The notes below the pieces were generated by a model. The model was given only the letters and a program-made list of their open reading frames with translations, was not told the origin of the DNA and searched no databases. This document shows positions 12,001-17,260 of a stretch of 64,000 nucleotides of DNA, in pieces (the stretch's first letter is position 1; the number at the start of each line of letters is the position of its first letter). This DNA is from an uncultured Acetobacteraceae bacterium (GTDB lineage Bacteria > Pseudomonadota > Alphaproteobacteria > Acetobacterales > Acetobacteraceae), in contig CAIVPZ010000109.1 of the NCBI GenBank assembly GCA_903907955.1, positions 1 through 64,000 of the forward strand, written 5' to 3'. The translations under genes and the position numbers were made by a program.

Positions 12001-13626
12001 AACGCCTACTCCCTGGCTTCGCTGCCGAACGTCGAGAACCTGACGTTCATCGGCACCGGCAACTTCGCCGGCACCGGCAACGCGGCGGCCAACATCATCA
12101 CCGGCGGCGCCGGCGACGACACGCTGGACGGCGGCGCGGGTGCCGACACGCTGATCGGCGGGCTCGGCAACGACACCTACGTGGTCGACAACGTCGGCGA
12201 CCAGGTGGTGGACAGCGGGGGCAGCATCGACACGATCCTGACCACGTTGAACACCTACAGCCTCGGCATCGGCAGCGGCATCGAGAACCTGACCTTCATC
12301 GGCACGGGCAACTTCGCCGGCACCGGCAACGAGCTGGCGAATGCCATCACCGGCGGCGCGGGCAACGATACGCTGGACGGCGGCACCGGCGCCGATACGC
12401 TGACCGGCGGCCTCGGTGATGACACCTATCTGGTCGACAATGCGTCTGACCAGGTGGTGGAGAAGCCGGGCGAAGGCATCGACACCATCATCACCGGCCT
12501 GTCGGTCTACACGCTGGTCGGCAAGCCGGATGTTGAGAATCTGACGCTCACCGCTGTCGGCGGCGCCTTCGGCACCGGCAACGATCTGGCCAACGTGCTC
12601 ACCGGTGGCGCCGGCAACGACACGCTGACGGGCGGCAAAGGCAACGACACGCTGATCGGCGGTGGCGGCAGCGACCTCGCGGTGTTCACGGGTGACCTCA
12701 CCCAGTACCGCGCGACTTGGGTGGGCGGCAATCTCGTGGTGGCCGATCTGGTGGCCGGTCGCGATGGCACCGATTCGCTTGCGGGAATCGGCCGGGTCAA
12801 CTTCGGCGGCACGGTGTTCACCGTCATCCCGCAGGGTGCGCCGGGCGATGCGGCCGCCAACCTGCTTGCCGGCACCACCGGCAACGACTCGCTCAGCGGC
12901 GCCGGCGGCAACGACGTGCTGTATGGCGATGGCGGCGCCGATACGCTCGATGGCGGCACCGGCGCGGACACGATGATCGGTGGCCAGAATGCCGGTGACA
13001 GCACCATCTACATGGTGGACAACACCGGCGATGTGGTGATGGCCGGCGCCGGGACCGACACGGTTGTGACGACGCTCAGCACCTACACGCTTGGGTTGAA
13101 CATCGAAAACCTGACCTATGGCGGCACCGGCCCGAGCTTCCTCGGCACCGGCAACAGTGGCGCGAATCTCATCACCGGCGCGGCGGGGACCACGACCAAC
13201 AACTCGCTGTATGGCAATGCCGGCAATGACACGCTCATCGGCGGCGGCGCGGCGGACGTGCTGTATGGCGGCGCCGACAATGACTCGCTCAGCGGCGGCG
13301 CAGGCAAGGATCAGCTCTCCGGCGACGCCGGCAACGACACGCTGGATGGCGGGGCGGGATCGGATATCCTCACCGGCGGCGCGGGCGCGGACGATTTCAT
13401 CTTCTGGCGCGGCCAGACGACGGGCGACGCGATCACCGACTTCACCAACGGTGTTGACAGGATCGATTTCTATGGTTTCGCTGCCGGCTCCACTTTCGTC
13501 AAGGCAGCGGGCACCGCAACCTACTCGATCTGGACCGTCACGGACGCCACGACCCACGTCAGCGAATCCATCATGTTCACAGGCGTGTCGTCTTCCACTA
13601 ACATCACCGGCTACGTGTTCCACTGA
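1..13626 (+). CDS. giant RTX calcium-binding repeat protein, 5' end outside window
   Basis: The frame is open from base 1 with RTX motifs already present, so the true start lies upstream; the first internal ATG is at 52. Over 4500 residues are visible, built mostly of GGxGNDxLxG nonapeptides that bind calcium and fold as beta-rolls after export. Non-RTX inserts include a beta-sandwich-like region (about 700-1160), modules of the form DFxxGxxGDxIDL followed by GYLxL and LLQxDxDG (about 420-650, 1630-1850, 2480-2720, 3220-3440), and YDxxRxYYTVVQDG...DNR modules (4027, 5077, 6127, 7186, 8263, 9199, 10754, 12673). The end has a type I secretion target pattern (DAITDFTNGVDRIDF) and finishes GYVFH. 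It is probably a secreted adhesin, S-layer or biofilm protein; no enzymatic domain is visible, and toxin activity is not supported. No ABC/MFP/TolC secretion genes are in the window. Confidence 0.93.
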   Translation, partial: GGTGSNTLYGDYGNDTLVVDPTATADYLSAGEGNDTVTGGAGGDTFYGAGGNDLLDGSKASSGDYLQGDAGNDTLLGGAGNDTFYDTQGANSISGGDGNDLFQVVSTDDTYNILSGGAGSDTFQTSWATGWYLGNYRPDVITDFQGGPGGDVIDLSGLLQWSQYYGGWNPATNPFLTGYLRLREVGGDTLLQLDRDGAANGAQWTTVLVLRNDPVVQTASFHIGTGLDDSGTLLTGSGQADGGWTVDAAGGGTGMAQFVMPGAADWYGGWMADGPTSGWIARAANAANNGLAPYTFHTSFDLTNYDLATVLIAGGWSIDDSGTLAVNGTVIATLGAGYWGNLQSFSISGASGLLNQGVNTIDITITGSDQYLEAVRLDATVSGLLASSAAPPALTIDNVNPSYSPSGTGLLIDDDNNSHVINGSASNDTINANGGDDTVYAGAGDDLVHGGAGNDLLYGESGNDTLDGGIGSNTLDGGTGDDSLQGGGDNDVLRDTSGSNTLDGGAGNDTFANVDGGGANTLTGGPGRDEYDLSWSPGAIVGTVTDFATGPGGDVVQIDQLLGLMSGRAYYDNPFLTGYLRLVQQGSDVMLQIDRDGSGGTYGWADVLLLQNVNASALTVDNFATSFSPDGVGLAINGTSANDILTGTASNDTITSGAGNDTVYGGYGNDSILADGNDQLYGQEGDDTIDSGSGNDTVYGGLGNDSLIADGPGNSYLFGDDGNDTLTGAQGNDTLYGGTGNDSLTASDGPGNSSLDGQAGNDTLVGGPGNDTFDDWQGNNVVTGGGGNDVFYDVAYAGSDTFTGGPDAHQDSYVLNWLQGSGALAEITDFAAGAAGDVINVNTILSRLTGYVAGSNPFTTGYFQLVPGGVGVTLLQVDPDGAGGTDGWQTVLRLDGHLPSDFTLDNFSPSFSPTDIGRTITGTPNPDNLTGSASSDTISGLAGSDTIYGGFGNDSILGGDDNDILFGQEGNDTLIGGNGSDTLYGGAGNDSLEGDSGAGNDYLAGDDGNDTLTGNAGNDTLYDWQGNNALDGGTGNDLFQNVAYGSGADTLTGGTGQDTFQLEWRPGAVGDEITDFQGGPGGDLIDLNGVTWQFQNWNGSDDPFTAGYLNLVSDGAGNTLLQVDVTGQHGAAGWSTMLKLDAVSPGDFTLDNFNPTFSPSGAGITVNDTDDSHVLYGTSSNDTILGWGGNDTVYGGYGNDSLDGGANNDLLYGQGGDDTLLGNDDNDTLYDYQGNNSLDGGTGDDFVQGTGTLTGSVGNDTVQGSGALDGGAGNDVVSGTGTLTGDSGNDTLSGQGSLDGGAGNDSLSDPGGASTLSGGAGEDSFNGNGGPGGVSIDGGVGYDVAFFSGNRADYTITDNLDGTYTVTDNRPGTANGADTVANVELFNFADQEYQVVPTTAGILWTDTAGIDNSVEPDNGTIPVVYGGIDPVNLLAGNDTLHGAAGNDRLNAGPGNDSVTGDGGNDVLWGNSGADTLDGGYGSDTLDGGSGNDSLLGGFDNDSLDGGQHNDTLSGGQGNDTLSDFQGANQLSGDAGNDVVSGNGMLSGGTGDDTLNGSGSLSGDDGNDQLGNWSYSSGTLDGGAGNDAVSGTGLLLGGIGDDTLYGTGTLYGGDGNDQINTINDSAYGEAGNDTLTGILYTPWPVSGNEYFDGGQGDDSLYGYYGDDTLLGSQGADTMDGGAGNDCIDGGTGDNVAVFDSVRAYYTVVQDGTGGYYVSDNRGGDGTDHVTNVQILRFPDTDFEPNVTNTGTIVTGTGGDDSLTGSAYDDSIVGFAGSDTVAAGGGNDQVVGAAGNDSIDAGDGNNVVWGDDGGDTIAAGSGDDILHGGSGSNLIGGGAGRDTIDAGDGANTVSGGDGADSIAVGAGNNTVSGDSGDDTITAGGGDNTISGVDGNDNITAGGGNNQLDGGDGNDTVQGNGSLTGGFGDDLLIGSGTLDGGDGNDIISGSGTLTGDAGNDVLNGSGLLDGGVGNDVINLAAGSGIGDDGNDTLIATTGAGVLLSGGSGDDSLQGNSGNDTLLGSAGDDFFDAGGGNDVLYGGSGYDTAHYSGSKAGYALTPNADGSYTLQDLRPGAPNGTDLLIGVEHISFDDGGTYDLNVGSLVGMSITGTQFDDILSGDFGPDTIVGLAGNDILDGDNGADSIEGDAGNDVLYGGAGNDTLQGGDGHDHIYAGGDDDSVSGGAGDDTIDGGQGADTVTGDDGNDVITDTVGLNTLSGDAGNDTISGTGTLDGGDGNDSLYGTGTADSLTGDAGDDVLQGNGALSGGDGNDTISGNGTLDGGSGQDSLNSFYNPNAQLHGDDGNDTLYGNGTLYGDAGSDLINTTNDSAYGGDGNDTLLGVMYSYGFPYSGNEYFDAGAGDDSLWGWYGDDTLLGGDGSDTIWGDEGNDSIDGGAGSDVATYDSLRAYSSIVQDGHGGYWLRDNRLFVGSNQGLDTITGVEQFTFNDVVFLPDNPAVNTGIIVTGVIGDDTLTGTAYDDSIAGLDGKDSLSGGAGNDLIDGGDGNDSIDAGTGNDVAWGGAGDDTITGNTGDDILYGDDGNNALSGDVGNDTIFANDGNNSVAGGDGNDLMFLGAGNNTVTGDAGDDNINAGTGLNTIDGGNGNDTITAGGILTGESGDDSLNSGTDPLSLLHGNDGNDTLYGNGTLYGDAGNDLINTTNDSAFGGDGNDTLVGIMYTPSGPYSGNETLDGGTGDDSLYGWYGNDMLTGGDGNDTLDGGADRDTLMGGLGADVFTGGAGNDLIVGGGVGTANPNDKDVAIYDGLRDNYTVVQFNQPVSDLNELRTDAPVYVYDNRQGAPDGNDTLIGIQKLIFADGAYVAAANPGQFIDDSTSVTNDTIAGLDNTNYKGGQTAPFPGAGDDTIYGGHGNDSINGLAGGDLIEGGDGDDTVLGGTENDTVYGNTGNDTLDVGAGDNEAHGVDGNDSILAGDGFDLLFGEAGNDTIDAGGGDDSVDGGAGNNLEYGGAGNDTLTGGDDGNTMDGGTGSDVLVGGTGADSLQGDGLYETGNDTVSGNGGNDTLYDLAGINLLDGGDGNDFITGAGTLLGGIGNDTFVGSTGNDSVDGGDGADAMLFDSLRAYSSIVQDGNGGYYVIDNRLGLPGNLGTDQVVNVESFSFNDGLFLPAAANTGVILNAAAPPLANPTQGDNLTGTAFDDSIAGNDGNDTLDGGAGNNWVLGGSGADSITAEGTGNNVLMGGAGHDTISGSDGNDIIDGYDGPDSLLGNGGNDTITGDYGDDTVYGGGGNDSIDGGPDNNWLDGGAGDDTIVGGVGAETLFGDGGNDSLSGGTGIYGNSRVDGGAGNDTLTGVGALLGGDGNDVLTGQGTLDGGADDDALTGMGVLTGGDGNDTITGTSINPNTAGYMQFIPDGAGGTLVQVDTDGPGGPAGWTTILNIQGSTPPGVDGDLYLAVPGQVGLYLTGGVGNDTLNGSQYNDTFNDDQGNNVFNANGGNDTFLNVSLGTGSDVFNGGTGAHQHTYVVAWQPGSTADLITNWSPGVFGDRLDLSQVMLTLNALDGGNGNDSISGNGSLTGDAGDDTLSGAGTLDGGDDRDWLYGGVGDDVLLGGAGDDSLKGGAGNDFLDGGTGTNTAYYDGQRDHYTITYNGKDASGQDQYIIVDNFADAGSALGDTDHLVNVQFATFSDQTLALTPGNTGIVFNGSDNPDTLIGGPGPDTLEGFGGDDSLVGDAGNDSLIGDAGNDTLLGGDGNDTLDGGDGNDSMVGGTGDDTYLVENVGDIVVENPGEGIDTVWSELNAYTLPGNVENLVFIGYGDFAGTGNALDNSITGGAGNDTLDGGAGADTLIGGLGDDTYVVDSLGDSVVENASEGTDTIRTTLNAFSLAFLPNVENLTFIGIGDFAGTGNAAANVLTGGAGNDTLDGGTGADTLIGGLGNDTYVVDNRGDSVVENPGEGTDTIETTLNAYSLASLPNVENLTFIGTGNFAGTGNAAANIITGGAGNDTLDGGAGADTLIGGLGNDTYVVDNVGDSVVENPGAGTDTIETTLNAYSLASLPNVENLTFIGTGNFAGTGNAAANIITGGAGDDTLDGGAGADTLIGGLGNDTYVVDNVGDQVVDSGGSIDTILTTLNTYSLGIGSGIENLTFIGTGNFAGTGNELANAITGGAGNDTLDGGTGADTLTGGLGDDTYLVDNASDQVVEKPGEGIDTIITGLSVYTLVGKPDVENLTLTAVGGAFGTGNDLANVLTGGAGNDTLTGGKGNDTLIGGGGSDLAVFTGDLTQYRATWVGGNLVVADLVAGRDGTDSLAGIGRVNFGGTVFTVIPQGAPGDAAANLLAGTTGNDSLSGAGGNDVLYGDGGADTLDGGTGADTMIGGQNAGDSTIYMVDNTGDVVMAGAGTDTVVTTLSTYTLGLNIENLTYGGTGPSFLGTGNSGANLITGAAGTTTNNSLYGNAGNDTLIGGGAADVLYGGADNDSLSGGAGKDQLSGDAGNDTLDGGAGSDILTGGAGADDFIFWRGQTTGDAITDFTNGVDRIDFYGFAAGSTFVKAAGTATYSIWTVTDATTHVSESIMFTGVSSSTNITGYVFH
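11157..12640 (+). repeat. tandem ~252 bp repeats inside the RTX gene
   Basis: The same point of the unit (CGGCAACGAC or CGGCGAYGAC) recurs at 11163, 11409, 11661, 11913, 12165 and 12414, giving steps of 246, 252, 252, 252 and 249 bp. Each unit encodes about 84 residues: a GGxGNDTLDGGxGADTLIGG run, then TYVVDNxGDSVVENPG, then NVENLTFIGTGNFAGTGN. The central copies at 11661 and 11913 are almost identical in DNA, which indicates recent duplication or gene conversion. All steps keep the reading frame. Confidence 0.95.
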
Positions 13627-13660
13627 TGACCGTCACGTTTCCAGCCAGGACGCCCTTGCC

Positions 13661-14443
13661 ATGAGCAACCAAGTGCGGGGCCTTGCCCTGCTGGCCACGA
13701 CGGCCCTGCTGTCGCTGGTGCCGCTTTCCGCCTCGGCGGCCAGCATCTCGTTCGATACGGTCGCGGCGCAGACGATTGCCGCGGGCGGCAGCGTCGGCGT
13801 GGACGCCGGGTTTACCGCCGCCATCGCAGGCGCAAGCGATGGCGCAAGAGGTATCATCGATACCGGCGGCGGCACGCTGGCGACCGCCGCGTGCTCCTTG
13901 ACAGGCGCCTGCGCTGACAACGGCACGCAGGCGCTCTACGTGCTCCAGAACGCCAGTTTTACCCTGTCAGCGCCGAGCGGCGACACCTTCACCGCCACCT
14001 CGTTCGATGCCGCGCTGGCCTCGATCTGGCCGGCTGGCTTTCCGTTGAATTCGGCCGTCCGCCTGCAGGTCGACGGCCTGGCGGGAGCAACAACGATCGC
14101 ATCAAAGACATTCCTGCTGCTGCCCCCAGAATACACCGATACGCTACCGGCAGACACGGCGAGCTCCGACGCCACGACCTTGAAGTCGATCACGCTTGCC
14201 GGCTACAACAACATCGACGCATTGGTGTTCACCATTATTGCGGGGATCGAAGGCGATCCGTCCGCGCTCACGGTGGATACCGGCTTCTCGACGGAATTCG
14301 CCGTCGACAATATCGGCTACACCGCTCTGGATAACGGTGGCGGCGATAACGGCGGCGGAACCTCCGCGCCGGAGCCGGCGACGGCGGCCTTGCTGCTCGC
14401 CGGTCTCGCCGGGCTGGCGGCGACGCGGCGGCGGATTGGCTGA
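13661..14443 (+). CDS. PEP-CTERM exported protein
   Basis: The 260-residue protein begins with a Sec signal peptide (MSNQVRGLALLATTALLSLV, cleaved near SASA/A). It ends with a Gly/Asp-rich linker, the motif APEP, a hydrophobic stretch and ATRRRIG, the pattern of a PEP-CTERM sorting signal that exosortase cleaves in the inner membrane. The middle (SISFDTVAAQTIAAGGSVGV...) has no recognised enzymatic motif. The start is set by the signal peptide; an AGGA lies 10 bases upstream. It starts 34 bases after the RTX stop and may be cotranscribed. An exosortase must be elsewhere in the genome if the signal works. Confidence 0.85.
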   Translation: MSNQVRGLALLATTALLSLVPLSASAASISFDTVAAQTIAAGGSVGVDAGFTAAIAGASDGARGIIDTGGGTLATAACSLTGACADNGTQALYVLQNASFTLSAPSGDTFTATSFDAALASIWPAGFPLNSAVRLQVDGLAGATTIASKTFLLLPPEYTDTLPADTASSDATTLKSITLAGYNNIDALVFTIIAGIEGDPSALTVDTGFSTEFAVDNIGYTALDNGGGDNGGGTSAPEPATAALLLAGLAGLAATRRRIG

Positions 14444-14509
14444 CCCTGCCGCGCGCCCTTTTGCCCGGCCGGAGATCGGGCATCACGTGCCCGCCAGGTG
14501 CCTGACGTA

Positions 14510-16894
14510 ATGGCCAGACCGGAGCGACCCGCCAGCCGACCCGCCCGGCGCCCCGACCCCCGCTCGCCGCTGCCGGTGGGGCGTCCCGCCGCCACGCCGA
14601 TGCAGGTCCTGCTGGGGCAGGTTGCCGCGGCCCGCCAGCTGCGCGACCGCCCCGCGCTGGCCGATGCGCTCGCCGCCGTCGCGGACCTGCATCTCGCGAC
14701 CGGCGCACCGGTGCCGCGCAACCTGTTCTACGAACTCGGCCTGCTGCTGATGCAGATCGGCCGCCTTGATGCGGCCGAAGCCCGGGTCCGCCAGGGCATG
14801 GCACGCCAGCCGCAGGACTTCGCGCTGGCCAACCTGCTCGGCGTGGTGCTGAAAAACCTGCGCCGCTACAATGAGGCGCTGGCCGCGCTGGATGCCGCAG
14901 CCGTGCTTGACCCGGCCAGCCTCTCCCCCGCCGTCAACCGCGGCAATATCCACCTGGCCCGCCGCGACGGCGCCCGGGCGGCGGCCGAGTTCGCCCGCGC
15001 CGTGCATGACGCGCCCGGCCAGGCCGAGTACCATCGCCTGCTCGCCGCTGCCCTGCGCCTGCAGGGCCAGGCCGAACGGGCGCTGCAGCATGCCGACACG
15101 GCGCGCCGGCTCGATCCGAAAAACGCCAAGAGCTGGGTTGACGCGGCGGCGCTGCTGGAGGAACTCGGCCAGGTGCCCCAGGCCCTGGCACTGATCGACG
15201 CGGCGCTGGCGGAACTGCCCGACTCGCGGCTGCTCGCCGAGACGAAGTTCGTTCTGCTGCGCCGCGCCGGCCGCATGGCGGACGCGCTGGCCTACGGGCA
15301 GGCGCTGCTGGCACGTCTGCCCGACCAGGCATGGACGCACGTCCAGATTGCCCGTACCGTCATGCACACCGATCGACGGCTGGCCAACCGCCACCTGCAG
15401 GAGGCGGTGCGGCTGGCGCCGAACGATCCCGATGCGGTGGCCGAACTGGCTGACAGCCTCGACCGCACGCGCGGCGCCGATGAAGGTGACAACATCGCTG
15501 CCGGCTACGAGCTGGCGCGCCAGCGCCTGGCACTCGGCGGTGACATGCTGGCGCATGCGCGCAACATCAGCAGCATCTGCAACCGCGTCTGCGACTTCGA
15601 CGGCGCCGCCGCGGTCGGCAGCTTCGAGACGCTGACGCAGCATTGGGCGGATGTCGGCTACATCAGTGCATTGCACTACCAGATGGCGCAGGTCCGCACG
15701 CCCGCGCAGCGACACCTGCTGCTGGAAGCGCACCGGCAATGGGGGCGCATGATCGATGCGGTTGCGGCGCGCGCGCCGATCCCGCGCCCGGCGGTGCGAC
15801 GCGGCCGGGCGAAGCTGCGGCTCGGGTTGATGTCGTCGGATTTGCGCAATCATCCGGTCAGCTACTTCGCCATGCCCCTGATCGAGGGATATGATCGCGA
15901 CCGTTATGAACTTTATTGCTATTCCTGGAACAGCGGCGCGGGCGATTCCATCCAGGCGCGCATCGCCGCGCTGTGCGACGGTTTCCGTCTGGCCCCCGCG
16001 ATCAGCGACCGCGATGCCGCCGGACTGATTGCCCGTGACCGGCTCGACATGCTGATCGAGCTCGGCGGCACCACCTACATGAACAAGCTGGGTGTCATGG
16101 CGTGGAAGCCGGCGCCGGTGCAGGCAAGCTGGCTCGGTTATCCGCACTCCGCCGGGCCTGGCTCGATCGACTACCTGATCGTCGATCCGTACAACCGGCC
16201 GGCGGACGATTCGCTGCTGATCGAGCGGCCGCTCGTGCTGCCGCGCAGTTGGGTCGTGCTCGGCGCGCTGGGCTTCGACCAGCGGGTCGCCATCGAGCCA
16301 GGCACGCCCGAGGAGCGGACCGGCCGGCTCACTTTCGGCACCATGAACAATCCCTACAAGTTTACCCGCGAGGTGCTGGAAACCTGGGCGGGGGTGGTGC
16401 GCGCCGTTCCGGACTCGCATTTCCTGTTTGTGCGGCCCGAATGCGCGGTGCCGGCTTTTCAGAAGCATGTATGTTCGATTTTTGCCGCCAACGGCGTGGC
16501 GCCGGAAAGGGTGGAATTCATCGCGGTCCGTGGCGCGCATCTTCAGCACTACAACAGGATCGACATCGCGCTCGACACCTTTCCCCAGACCGGCGGGACG
16601 ACGACCTGCGAGGCCTTGTGGATGGGCGTGCCGACGGTCAGCCTCGTCGGCCCGTGCTTCTTTGAGCGACTGAGCCATTCCAATCTGACCAATGCAGGGC
16701 TTGCAGATTTGTGCGTGGTGGAGCGAAGCCATTATGAGCGGATTGCGGTGGCCCTCGCCGCCAACCGGGAGCGGAGAACCTGGCTGCGGCACAACCTCCG
16801 CCAGGAGATTCGGGCGCGGCCGCTTGGCCGGGTTGACTGGTTCGTGAGCGACTTCATGTCGACGGTCCGACAAGCGGTCGAAGGGCAGGGCTGA
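14510..16894 (+). CDS. TPR-containing O-GlcNAc transferase-like glycosyltransferase (SPINDLY/GT41 type)
   Basis: A 794-residue cytoplasmic protein. Residues about 30-330 contain TPR-like helical repeats (for example LANLLGVVLKNLRRYNEALAAL). From about residue 435 (KLRLGLMSSDLRNHPVSYF) it matches the catalytic half of the O-GlcNAc transferase family, including VQASWLGYPHSAG and DTFPQTGGTTTCEALWMGVP (about 689-708). Such enzymes move a sugar from a nucleotide donor to Ser/Thr of proteins; bacterial members often sit beside large adhesins or flagellins. ATG 14510 has AGGTG 9 bases upstream and is preferred over GTG 14498. The likely target is the neighbouring RTX or PEP-CTERM protein, which is inference. 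Its stop codon lies inside a dispersed repeat. Confidence 0.85.
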   Translation: MARPERPASRPARRPDPRSPLPVGRPAATPMQVLLGQVAAARQLRDRPALADALAAVADLHLATGAPVPRNLFYELGLLLMQIGRLDAAEARVRQGMARQPQDFALANLLGVVLKNLRRYNEALAALDAAAVLDPASLSPAVNRGNIHLARRDGARAAAEFARAVHDAPGQAEYHRLLAAALRLQGQAERALQHADTARRLDPKNAKSWVDAAALLEELGQVPQALALIDAALAELPDSRLLAETKFVLLRRAGRMADALAYGQALLARLPDQAWTHVQIARTVMHTDRRLANRHLQEAVRLAPNDPDAVAELADSLDRTRGADEGDNIAAGYELARQRLALGGDMLAHARNISSICNRVCDFDGAAAVGSFETLTQHWADVGYISALHYQMAQVRTPAQRHLLLEAHRQWGRMIDAVAARAPIPRPAVRRGRAKLRLGLMSSDLRNHPVSYFAMPLIEGYDRDRYELYCYSWNSGAGDSIQARIAALCDGFRLAPAISDRDAAGLIARDRLDMLIELGGTTYMNKLGVMAWKPAPVQASWLGYPHSAGPGSIDYLIVDPYNRPADDSLLIERPLVLPRSWVVLGALGFDQRVAIEPGTPEERTGRLTFGTMNNPYKFTREVLETWAGVVRAVPDSHFLFVRPECAVPAFQKHVCSIFAANGVAPERVEFIAVRGAHLQHYNRIDIALDTFPQTGGTTTCEALWMGVPTVSLVGPCFFERLSHSNLTNAGLADLCVVERSHYERIAVALAANRERRTWLRHNLRQEIRARPLGRVDWFVSDFMSTVRQAVEGQG

Positions 16895-16957
16895 GAGTTT
16901 GAGAAAGAATGCCCGCAAGCCGCCGAACGATGACGGAAAACTCAATGATATCAGCGG
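16891..16957 (+). repeat. dispersed 67 bp repeat, copy A
   Basis: This block matches the reverse complement of 25876-25942 at 63 of 67 positions by eye. It begins with CTGAGAG, whose TGA is the stop codon of the upstream glycosyltransferase gene. It contains GCCCGCAAGCCGCCG and ends at ATCAGCGG. The other copy is placed the same way relative to its gene. Confidence 0.9.
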
Positions 16958-16967
16958 GCGGTTTTTT
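16911..16967 (+). terminator. possible terminator after the glycosyltransferase gene
   Basis: GCCCGC (16911-16916) can pair with GCGGGC (16954-16959), which is followed by GG and six T (16962-16967). The loop is long, so strength is uncertain. The stem lies mostly within repeat copy A. Confidence 0.45.
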
Positions 16968-17260
16968 CAAGTTCGATTGTTTTGCAGGCTCCGACGCGCC
17001 GGACCCCATTCCGGTTCTGTTGCAACTCCTGCCGGGCGTAAGCCTGCCACTGCCCCCCTGCCCGGGCATCCCGGCCATCCGCGCCACTTCCTCAGGTGCG
17101 GTATCGCCGTGGTTGATCACCGCAAGCAGGCGCACGAACGGAAAATCCGGATCGGGCCGCCCCTGCGCTTGCTTCCTTTCCCCGCCAAAAGCTTCCCTGG
17201 CCTTCCTCATGACCCGGTGCCAGCATCCGCCGCACCGCGTCATGCCTGGAGCCGCCCGCG
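16968..17260. other. intergenic region with no supported gene
   Basis: Together with repeat copy A this makes 366 bases without a supported gene. Short open frames exist on both strands, but none has a recognisable domain, a ribosome binding site or convincing codon use. No tRNA fold was seen. Confidence 0.6.

Noticed and set aside
1447-13623. Very long antisense open frames opposite the RTX gene (1447-8748 and 9217-13623)
   Set aside because: They arise because GC-rich, repetitive RTX codons lack stop codons in the complementary frame. Their products are Val/Ala/Arg repeats (RVVAGAA type) without a domain or start signals.
1-13626. CRISPR-like regular repeats
   Set aside because: The repeats are in-frame coding RTX units of differing length without unique spacers, and no cas genes are near.
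1-13626. Hemolysin or protease toxin
   Set aside because: Only calcium-binding repeats and small structural modules are seen. There is no hydrophobic pore domain, acylation site context or catalytic zinc motif in the visible part.
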